From assembly GCA_013397695.1 (NCBI GenBank), contig VYZI01000405.1, positions 69,383 through 133,382 on the forward strand: a stretch of 64,000 bases of DNA, given 5' to 3'. This document shows positions 1-10,400 of this stretch, in pieces; within the stretch, counting starts at the first letter, position 1; each line of letters opens with the position of its first letter. This DNA is from Centropus unirufus. Taxonomy: Eukaryota > Chordata > Aves > Cuculiformes > Centropidae. The position numbers and the translations under genes are program-made. A model generated the notes under the pieces. The model was not told where the DNA came from, did no database searches, and saw only the letters and a program-made list of their open reading frames with translations.

Positions 1-379
1 CGGACTTTGCTGAGTATTTATTGTCCGCCGCGCAGTCAGTGAAACCCTCCTGAGCCCCTCCTGCGGGGTATTTTGTTTTATATATAACTTATTATAAAAA
101 GATTAAAAAAAAAAGCAAAACAAAAAAAAAACACACCCCAAAACAAGCCCCTCCCGGAGTGGGGAGGCGGTCGGCGCGGGTGCTGCCAGCCCGCGCCTGG
201 TGCTTTGTGTGGGGAAAGGGGATAAAAACAAACAAACAAAAAAAACAAAAAACAGAATAAAAGGAAAAAAAAAAAAAAAACAAAAAAAACTGGAGCGGCT
301 GTGGCTGTGGGGAGTGTTTGTACGGGATTTGCGGGAGAGCCCGCGCTGCCCTGGCCGAGCGCTCCCGCATCCCGCGCTG
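1..379. other. A-rich low-complexity upstream flank
   Basis: Two A-rich tracts on the + strand (about 95-145 and 220-292, with CAAA-type units) surround a short GC-rich block. No exon or upstream gene end is recognisable. Long open frames here arise from base composition. Confidence 0.6.
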
Positions 380-1165
380 CGCTGCGGGGCTGGCACCGCG
401 GATCCGAGCCCGCAGCCGGGATGCGGGGATGCGGGGCTGGCACTGCCCTCCGAGCCTCCCCTGGCACTTCAGCATCCGGAGCCGGGATGCGGGGTGCGGC
501 GTGCAGGATTCGGTGTGCGGGATGCGGGGTGCGGGATGCGGGGCTGGCACTGCCCTCCAAGCCTCGCCTGGCACTTCAGCATCCGGAACGGAGTTGCGGG
601 GTGCAGGATGCGGGGTTGGCACTGCCCTAAGAGCTTCGACGGGTGCTCCCGCATCCGGAGAGGGTCTTGCGGGGTTGCGGGATGCGGGGCTGGCACTGCC
701 CACCGCGCCTCCCCGGGGACTTCGGCATCCAGAGCGGGATGCGGGATGCGGCGTGCAGGATTCGGTGTGCGGGATGCGGGGTTGGCATTGCCCTTCGCAC
801 CTCCCCAGGCTTTTCAGCACCCAGAGTGGGGCTGCGGGATGCGGGGTGCGGGATGGGGGATGCGGGGTGCGGGATGCAGGGCTGGCAGTGCCCCCCGCAC
901 CTCCCCAAGCAGATCCGAGTCCGGAGCCGGGCTGCGGAGCTGCGGGCTGGGGATCATGCGGGGCTGGCATTGCCCTCTGAGCCTCGCCAGGCGCTCCCGC
1001 ACCCGGAGCGGAGTTGCGGGATGCGGGGCTTTGGCATGCGGAGTTGCGGCCTGCGGGGAGATGTACGCGGGATGCGGGGCTGGCGCTGCCCACCGCACCT
1101 CCCCAGGCACTTCAGCACCCGGAGCGGAGCTGCGGGATGCGGGGTGCGGGGCTGACACTGCCCTC
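380..1165. repeat. GC-rich imperfect tandem repeat (minisatellite-like) upstream of WDR36
   Basis: A motif of the form GGGGCTGGCACTGCCC recurs about ten times (near 380, 433, 541, 613, 687, 779, 869, 959, 1077 and 1150), spaced roughly 70-120 bases apart. It is followed each time by variants of 'cctcgcctggcacttcagcatccgga', and runs of GGGATGCGGGGTGC fill the spaces. A 34-base stretch at 496-529 recurs exactly at 748-781, giving a higher-order period of about 252. The array ends just before the promoter. It has few stop codons, so long open frames appear on both strands without any coding signature. Confidence 0.85.
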
Positions 1166-1347
1166 CGTGCCCCGCGGGGCTGCGGGGGCGGGGGGGGCCG
1201 CAGTGTGGGCGGAACCTGCGCGCGCGGGGAGCGCTTTGCGCGGGGAGCGCTTTTCGCGGCGCACCCGTGCGGGGCGGAGGGGGGCGGAAGCGGAAGGAAG
1301 CGCGCGTTGAGGCGGGGGAAGGGTCATTTCCGGCGCGTGGCGCGGCG
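1166..1347 (+). promoter_or_regulatory. WDR36: WDR36 core promoter and 5' UTR, TATA-less CpG-rich
   Basis: The stretch is CpG-dense with no TATA box. GC boxes (GGGCGG) lie at 1207-1212, 1272-1277 and 1282-1287. ETS-type GGAA cores occur at 1286-1299, and an ETS-like TTTCCGG at 1327-1333, close to the ATG. A perfect 16-bp tandem duplication (gcgcggggagcgcttt) occupies 1222-1237 and 1238-1253. Such GC-box/ETS promoters are usual for housekeeping ribosome-biogenesis genes. The transcription start is not determinable here. Confidence 0.7.
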
Positions 1348-1494
1348 ATGGCGGCGGAGGGCGCCGCGCTGTTCGCCGGGTTCCGCGTGCTCGGGCGGTT
1401 CAGCGGCCACGTCCCGCACGCCCTGCGCTACCACGGCCGCCACCGCGAGTTCTACGCGGCCGTCGCCGTCGGGCGCAGCGTCCACTGCTACAAC
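1348..1494 (+). CDS. WDR36: WDR36 coding exon 1 (aa 1-49)
   Basis: It opens with the ATG in context gcggcgATGg and encodes MAAEGAALFAGF through HCYN, matching the conserved WDR36 N-terminus (LFAGFR, GRSVH). It ends on a complete codon before donor gtgagt. It is very GC-rich, as expected for a CpG-island first exon. The frame upstream stays open to a GTG at 1267 but has no ATG there, so 1348 is chosen. Confidence 0.93.
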
Positions 1495-4400
1495 GTGAGT
1501 CCCCGTCCCCACCCCCCACCCACCGGGGGGGACCTCAAAACCCCATCCAGTTCCACCCCCCCCTCCCTGCCCCGGGTGGGGGCGCCTCCCGCCGGGTCGG
1601 GCCACATCCAGCCTGGCCTCGGTGGGGTGGGGCAGCCACGGCTTCTCTGGGCAACCTGTGCCGCGCCACCTGCGCAGGAAAACCTTTTTTCCTAATAGCC
1701 GATCTAAATTTCCCGTTTTTCAGCTTGAAACCGTTCCCCCTTGTCTTTTCGGGGGAGGTAATTCTCCTCCGCTCTCATGAGACCCCACCTAGCATACTGT
1801 GGCCAGTAGTGGAAACATGAGTATTAGAGGGATATGGAGCTGTTGGAACCAGTCCAGCGGGATCCGTGAAAATGATCCGTGAAAATATTCCAGGGGGTTG
1901 GAGCACCTCTGCTGTGAGGACAGGCTGAGAGAGTTGGGTCTGTGCATCCTGGAGAACAGAAGGCTCTGGGGAGATGTTATAGCAGCTTTCCACTACCTGA
2001 AGGGGGCCTGCAGGAAAACTGTGGAGGGACTTTTTACAAGGGCATGGAGTGATAGAACAAGGGGGGAATGGCTTTAAATTGGAGAGGGGAAGACTTAAAT
2101 TAGATGTTAGGACGAAATTCTTCACAATGAGGCTGGTGAGGCACTGGCGCAGACTGCTCAGGCACATTGTGGGTGCCCACCACCTAGAAGTGTCCAGTGC
2201 TAGGCTGGATAGGGCTTTGAGCATCCTGATGTGGTGGAAAGTGTCCCTGCCCATGGTTAGAGGGTTGGCATAGGATGGATTTTAAGCCCCCTTCCAACAA
2301 AAGTCATTCTTTGATTCTGTCCCTGCACTCCCTGATGAAAAGACCCTGTCTTGAAGAGACTGTTTCTGAAGCCTCGCTCAGTGCCAGAAGGCCACTACAA
2401 GGTCTTCCTGGAATCTTCTCTGGGCTAAACAACCCCAACTCTCTCAAATCTGCCTTCCTATGGAAGGTGCTCCAACCCTCCAATCATCTTCATGCTGTCC
2501 GCTGAAGAGAAGAGCCACTCCCCATCTTTGCTTAAGACCCCCTTAAGTACTGGAAGGCTGCTGTAAGGTCGCTCCACAGCCTTCTCCAGGAATCATGCCC
2601 AGCCACTCTGTGCTGAGGTGGCAGCATGTGAGGAGTGCTGGCAGCAAGGTGGGTCTGCTGGTTAAACAAGCCAGGATGGGCTCATTCAGCCGTGTGGGCA
2701 GCCCTGGCCAGTGCAGCACAGCCCATCCATCTCAAGAGGGTGGCGGTGCTGGAGCTTTTTCTTTGTTAAATGAGAAACGGGAAAATTTAGGAAGGAATTG
2801 TTCATGATGAGGTGGTGAGACAATGGAACTGGTTGCCCAGGGAAGTTGTGGATACCCCCTCCTTGGAAGTGTTCAAGGCGGGGTTGGATGGGGCTTTGAG
2901 CAGCCTGGTCTGGTGGGAGGAGTCCCTGCCCATGGCAGTGGGGGTTGAACTGCATGATCTTTAAGGTCCATTCTAACCGAAACCGTTTCATGATTCTATG
3001 ATAAAGCTCACCTGCAATCTGCATAGCTGGGGTTTAGTGTTTGAGGGCTACAGTTTTAGGGGGAGCGTGTGAAATCCATGCAAGCCTATTAAAACCTCTC
3101 CTGTATGGAAGAAGATGAGCATAATTCATTTCTGCAAGGTGAAATCCTGTGATAATGACTTAATTCTTGGTGTGGTGAAAGCTTTGACAGTAACAATTTA
3201 GTACTGACTTGAGTGATACCAAAAATGTCAGCAAATAAACTCTCTAAGGGTCTTTCTGGAGTTTTAGAAACCCAGCCCCCTTCAGTTGAGCCTGGGCAAC
3301 AAGAGGGAATGGTCTCCATTTGCATCATGTGCAGTGAGACAGGAGCTAGTGACTGAATACATTTTCCACGTACATACATTTGCATAAACTCCCAGAAATC
3401 TTGTCCATATTCTTTCTGTTACTTTCCAAAGACTCATTTTAATGTTAGAACTTCACAACAGTCAAATCTCTTGCTAATTTGGAGCTTTAGAGCCACTTCT
3501 GTTGACCTTGCTTTTGAGACAGGGAAACACTGCAAACGGAGGTGATTACAGAAAAAGACACATCTGTTCAGCACAGGTCATGCTAAACACAAGAGGTTAT
3601 CATCTCCAAAGAATTAAAAGTCTGGAAATGCACTGTTTGAGAAGGAATGTGCTATTAAAAACATGCTATCAGAGGGACATTCTGCCTAACTTTCAAAAAA
3701 TACAGTTACTTGGATCACAACTCTAATTTAGCTTTAATTAAAATACTCTACTTTTTGTAATAGTAACTGCTTTTTATATTAGCAGTGTGGAGATACCATG
3801 GGTTTTCCTGTGGTTTGTTCCTGCCACTCTAGTCCACCGACATTGAACTAAAATCGTACTGATCAGCACTGAGCTAAGATGACTAATGAAAGCAAGTTCT
3901 TTGTGAACAGAAGTAATAACAAAGTGTGGTTGTAGTGGAAATAAAGGGGAAACAGCAATGATATGAACAAATTTGTCCAAGTTCTGCAAGGTGTCTAAAC
4001 ATGTGTCTGGTTTCCTGTGCATTAAAATGTATCAAGAACCCAACTTGCTGGATCGTTGTCTTTTGGCAAGTGTATTGGCCTGTTCTTTTTGACTTGCTGA
4101 CTGTGTGTTTTCCGTTACATACTGTTGCAAACTAAGCTGAATAATTTTTCTGTCTTATAAGGCGCATAAATTTCTTATCTCATTTTGGTTGGTTCCTAGA
4201 ATTTTGATTTTCTGTTTAGAGCAAATTTATTGCAATGGATCACTAAAAATCTCTTTTTGCGTTTTCTTTGCAGGTGAAGAAGCTTGGTATTGTTGCTGTC
4301 AGTAAGTATGCACAGATCATTCATTCCTGGGTTGTTCTTTTTTAAACACATCTGACATCTGCTCTTGATTCTCAAGTCAAAAATGGAAAATTAACTGTAT

Positions 4401-7400
4401 ATCCTAATACTTAACACTGAAATATGTTGAAAGGAGTCTTCAAAATACTGGTTATCATGAAAATAAGACTGCTGTTGCAACTCTTAGCTTAATTAAGGGC
4501 ATGCTTTATGAATCTCCCATTCCTGCCATCTTGTTCTTCCAAGGACTTCCCTAGGAATTACAGAAGTGAGCAGTGAATAAAGCTATTAACTCCAGATTAA
4601 TTTTTGTTGTTGTTTTTGTGTTTAGCAGAAAGCTTTGTTATAGGAGGATGATGAAGGAAGAAAACAGGTGTGAATGGAAGTGAAAGACTTCACTGAGGAT
4701 TAAAAACGTGCTGAATAGTAAGAATGCGAATAGACAGCTTGACATCCAGTCAGCAGCTGGTAACAAAGCATATAGCACTGTAGGTGTTAACAGCAGGGCC
4801 TGTGTTGTTCAGTCCCTTCTCCGTCAGACCGGGTGATGAGGCAGCATGTAGTCTGCTTCAAAACGTGTGGATGATGGTCTGCTAGGTGGAGCAGCTGACA
4901 CCCCAAACGGTAGAGCTTCAGTCCAGGCAGCTGTTGCAAAATGTTAGGCCTGGGCCAAGAGAAACCTCGCCAAGTTCAGTGAAGACAAGTGCAGAATTCT
5001 GCATCTGGGACAGGACAAGTTGGAACTGACTGGCTGGGTGGCATTCTGCTGGGAAGGAACTGAGGCTGTTCTGGTGCCAGGTTGAACATGGATCACTGAT
5101 GCAGTAACAGTGAATAAAGCAAGCTGTGTAGTGAGGTACGTTAGGAATGTAGCCAGCAGGTCAGGGAAAGCTGTTGTTCTCCTGTGCTTTGTGCTGGTGC
5201 AGCTATACCTGGGCTGTGACACCCAGTTGTGCCCCTCCCACCACTCCCCTTCCTCTTCCAGAAGGGATGTTAGGGAACCAGGGAGTGTCGAGCACCTACA
5301 GCACAGTACGAGAAGAGACATTGAAGTAACTGGATTTGTTCAGTGAAGGGAAAAATAAGGAGAGACCTAGAGGCAGCTTGTTGCCTGAAGGGAAGTTACT
5401 AGATGGCAGAACTGAATTTAGTGATAATGGTAGAGTGACAAGGGGCAACAGCCACATATTACAGTGTGAGTGGGTCACACTGGCGGTTAGGAAGAATGGC
5501 CCTGACTGAGAGGGCATGTGGTGCAGTGCAGAGCTGCAGCATTCCCCTGCAGAAGTTTTCAAGACATGGCTAGTCACAGCTGCAGTTAACCTGATCTAGT
5601 ACTGGTGGTAGCTTTGGGAAGAGCTGGGATGTTGAACTACACAATTTCCAAAGATTCCTTCCAACCACCATTTAGGTGATTTGTTGAGATGCACGCTGTC
5701 TTGAAAAATATGTGTTTTGTTTCTTCTGTACACCACAAAAATAAATTCTTTTCAATTGACAGGACACAAACTTGAGAATGAGTAACCCACAAAAGTGAGA
5801 CAAAGTTTAGAAGATCAGTGGTGAATAGTTACAGCTGTAAATGCATTAAGTAACTCCTGTTTTCAACTTACTAAATTGTAAAAGCATTCTGGGTTCTGTG
5901 AGGCCCTTTTCAGTGGGCTACATCTTCTTACAGACCTAATCCTTTAAGCTTTCTGAGTAACTGAGACGTTCACATGCATAATCATGATTGAAAAAATGAA
6001 CAGTGTGCCTCTACACAGTGTTATTGTTGCCTTCTGGTTGGCACTCTGAGCTTTTTGGTGGGGTATGCATGAAGCTGTCTTGGCCCAAGCAGACTTTGGT
6101 ACAGCTAAAGGGGAGTATCTGTAACCTGGTTGTAGGTCTAAGTCACTTCAGAGGTACTATGGGAGGATGTCTGATGTGTTGAAACAAATAAAACATCTCA
6201 GAAAGTCCAAACTTTTTTTCTTTTTTTCTTAGGTTTTTTTTTTTTTTAGTTTTTTCCATGGAAGCTGTGCTGCAGTACAGCAAAAGGTGTCTGATAATAA
6301 TTCCAAGTACAAAGTGACGGTATGGGGAAGGCAGCTGTGTGCTCATGTATATTTGTGTCAGGCACACTCCCACAGTGGCTGGTTTTTTATCTGTTTTTTC
6401 TATATGCAATTGTTAAGTGCTGTGATTTGCATGCTTATATTTTCCTAGATTGAAAGTATTTTTCCCTAGAGCATTTTTGTCAGTTTTCTACCATTTGGGT
6501 CCATGGCAGTAGCTTCTCAATGTATTCTGGAGCTTTGGCTCTTTATACTGTTTGAGCTATTAAATTAGCAGATCACAGGACTAGATGCTTTTTCTCAACT
6601 AGTCACAAGGTGGGGACTGAGACTCATTCTTGGAACAGTGAATTCCCAGTGTCTTTATCTGTCACCAGAAATGGGTATTGGAGTGGGTCACTGTCTTCCA
6701 GATCTGCAGAACAGCTTAACCTAAAAGGTGTTGATAATGCTGAGACTTAGATTTACTATCTTTATTTGCAGTCCAGTGGGCTTTGAGGCTTTACAGTCTG
6801 CAGGAGCATTACATTGAGATAACTTCTCTATAAGCCCTCACAGAGTTAACATGTGCCTTTACTCTCAGTGCCAATTCAGTACATTATTATTTAGAGCTTT
6901 TCAGAAGAACCGCTTTGTGATCTATCAGTCTTGTGTTATTTATGTTGCTGTATTCAATGTGATGTTGTTTGTAGTCATATATGCATTCATCTGAAATGTG
7001 GACATTTCTCTAAGGATTCAACAGGGGGGCTTTCTTGGTTGATTGCCATAAATTCACTGTCAGGCATTCTCTTCCATTACAACCCTGAAACTTGTTGAAC
7101 TTTTCTACTGTTTGATTAACAGGTAATGCTCTGCCACAAGACATCACGTGTTTGGCAGCGGACCGTATGTTGATTTTTGCCTCACACGACAATGTTCTCC
7201 ACGCTTTTGCCAGGAACAAAGAGGTGTTTATTGGTTTACTTATTGCTTGGTAGTACAAAACAGTTGTGTAATGTTTATGTTTTGAAAACGGAATTTTCCA
7301 CAAACTGCTGTTTCTGTGGATGTTCAGTCCCTCCAGTTTTAGGGAAATAAAACTGTGGAAGGAGGAATGAAAAGCTTTAAATAGAATGTAGGAGCAAGTT

Positions 7401-10400
7401 CTCTGATGAATCAACTGTGTTTTATGTATTAATTATAATAACTAAGTTGCTGCTTAAAGATAAATAGTTCACATTAAATAAAGTAATTAAAAATATTTGG
7501 TTAAAATATTCTGGTTAACAGTTTTAAATATCTGAGAAAATGACCAATCTTCCACTTAAAGGTGTGTGCTGTTTCCACGTATATTTTTTAAACTTGTTGC
7601 TGTCATGTGTTGGCTGTCCTCAAGTGTTATATTAACATCAGCTTATATTGAAAACATTTCTATTTTGGGATTTTAGGTGGTTCATACCTATGAAGGTCAT
7701 AAGGCAAAGATACACCTTCTGCAGCCTTTTGGTGATCATATCATCTCTGTGGATGTCGATAATGTTCTCATTGTTTGGGATATACAGTCAGAAGGTGAGT
7801 CACTTTTATTAGTTTGTAGGAGAGCAATGTTACTAAAGATTTAGTTATTTAAAAAAAAGTTTATTTAAAATACACATGTTGAGATGTAGTTTATTTTTAA
7901 AAAAAGCCAGGATAAACTTAAATGTTAGCACTATTTAAACTGTAATCTGAAGTCCTAACCCCACGATAATTTTTAGTGAGCGTATCCTGCGACACCCGCA
8001 AAGACATACAGATATAAAGAGACGTGCTTATATGGAAATTGAATTTCATGTTCTGTTTTCTGCCAAAGTCTGTGGCACAGCAGCTTTGGCACCATCTCCA
8101 AAAATCTATAGTTCTTTGATATTTACTAGTCTCGGTAAGACTAAATTCTTACAAATCATCTTTTGATTGTGTCAGCATGTTCTCATGCCATTGTGAAGTG
8201 CCTTCTGAAATCCTGCCTCAGTGCCCTGAACTTTTCTGTTTAGAAGGCATTCTTACTGGTGTGTCCAGGGCCATTGCCTGGATGCCAGGCCTCAAAAGTG
8301 TCTATAGACAGGCTTTAGAGATTGGAAGTTGCTATAACAAACAGAAGGTGTGCTAATCAGGTAAGTGTTTTGCTCAGGCAGGAACAGGAATCCTTCAGAG
8401 AGATACAAATCACTAGAATTTTGCCAACATCGCTGTGCTAGGTAGGTTTATAGGGGAAAAATATACCTTCAAGCCAAAAGATGGTGTAACATAAACAAGT
8501 TCAGCCTGTCCTGTGTCCTGTAATGCATTAGCTAATCTTCTAATGCAAGAAACACCACTTAGGTTTTTTTACACAGAGGAAACACGTATTCTGCCTTTCT
8601 ATTTGCATATTTTGCCTTTGTGTCTGCCAAAAAATGCCAAGCCTCTGGTTGCCTAGGGGTAGCCACACTAACATTGTTGCTTTTTTTGCAGAGGAGTATC
8701 TTCAAGTGGAGTTTGATAAGGCCACTTTTGCAGTCTCTGCAGTTCTGCATCCCAGCACCTATTTGAATAAAATTCTTCTTGGGAGTGAACAAGGCAGCTT
8801 GCAGCTATGGAATATAAGATCCAAGTAAGATTGTTAATAATTTGGACAGGCTTCGTGCTCCAAGTGGTTTGATGTGCAATAAATAACACTTTCAAGTACA
8901 GTAGGTTTTGAACATGGAATCTTGTACTGAGTCCTTGGCACAAGTTTTCAGTTGGTTGATCTCCAGAACAAAGAATGCTGCTGTTCCCTGAATGCTGATG
9001 CCTTTCAAGTTGCGTGTTGTTTACTCTCCCTGCAAAATGTCAAGGATTGTTCAGGAATTTTTTTAATGACATTTTTCTTTTATTTCTTGGAATTACATAG
9101 CTTTTCCGTGAAAATAATTAGGATACTATTAAGTGCATGTTGAGGCCTTCTGCCTCCCTTCTTCCAAGTTTAATTTTTCACTTGTGGGTCCAAGGAAGTG
9201 CTGGCAGGTAAGGCAGTGGTAATTATTAGCATTTAATCCTCATAATCAGATAAGAGATGTGTAGATACGTAAATGTCTCTGAGCACGTCCTCAGAGAGCA
9301 CTATCTGTTATGGCAATATTGTATGCCTACCATGATCTTAATGAGCTCTTGTAGGTTTTTCAAATGAGCTTTTCTAGCTCATAAACTGATGGCTACAGTG
9401 AACTTGCCCACGTCTTGATGTACCTGTGGCAAATAGGTGTTAACTCAGCTTGCATAATCCAATGTTTTATTCTCACAACTACTTTCAGTGGTATCATCTG
9501 CTAATTCTTCTGTTTTATATTCTAATGTTTTGGAGGTGCCATATATGCTGTATAAATCAGGAAATAGAACTAACCTAAAAATACGGAAGAGTAGATCTCT
9601 CTACTCATGTCTCTTCAGTGCTTGTCCTAGCATCTGAGACACAGTATGTCCGAGATGATGAAAAGTTCCTTAGATGGCTTATTTTCTCTATTACTTGTGT
9701 GCAGACTTCTGGGATTATTACTGCTCTTTTAGCAATGTTGCTGGGTTAAGCAATATCTAGTTTTGGCTGTTTGTTACCTACACGTTATTTTGTAGGTAGG
9801 TATGGGCACAGTTAAAACTAAATGAGAAGAACTGAGCGCAAAACGTAGTGGTCTGTGGCAAGAAAGGAAAGCAGGCAATGGTAACACTTGGCTGCCAGCA
9901 GTCTTTTAAGAATAACAACTTGCATCTGTGGTGATTGAATGGTTTTCCAGTCATGTCTGTTCTTAAATACTGTCTTTATAATTTTACCCCTAAATAAGAG
10001 CTGCACAACTGCCTTGTTGGCCTTGTTGGTGAAATGTCCTGCTTCACATCTTGGCTGTTACAGCTGTGAAAGAAAGAAGATGAGGAGTGCTTGTAGTATC
10101 CATTATTGTCCTTGTTTTAGGGAAGATTTTGTTTTTATTGGAAGTTGGATTAAGACTGGCTTTTAATGTTTGTGTTAAGAAGCCTGAAGAGCAGAAAAGC
10201 AGCAAGAGCAAGTGGCGTAGAAGGGGACTTATTCCCTGTTCCTGTTATGTAATTGTGTGATTTTTGTGGTATTAGTGCATGACAGTAGCTTTTTCAATAA
10301 AAATTAACTGTAGCTTTTGTCTTTAACCTTACTTATTATAACATCACAGGTTTTGTTTTCCTTTTAACTGATAAATAATGGCAGAAGCTGACATACTTTT

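Larger units (their letters stand above)
1495..4273 (+). other. WDR36: WDR36 intron 1 (CR1-rich)
   Basis: Donor gtgagt, acceptor tttgcag. The first half is a cluster of CR1 fragments listed separately (1597-3003). From 3003 to 4273 it is ordinary AT-rich intron with no exon or RNA gene that I can recognise. Confidence 0.85.

Noticed and set aside
78..1498. Long open frames on both strands upstream of WDR36 (for example 200-1498 on + and 92-1093 on -)
   Set aside because: They translate the GC-rich tandem array and A-rich tracts into repetitive Arg/Pro/Cys-rich or poly-Phe peptides; several frames are open at once, which reflects composition and not selection.
1495..1695. Open frame continuing from exon 1 into intron 1
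   Set aside because: A good donor (gtgagt) lies at 1495 and the protein family continues in the exon at 4274; the read-through is simply intron.
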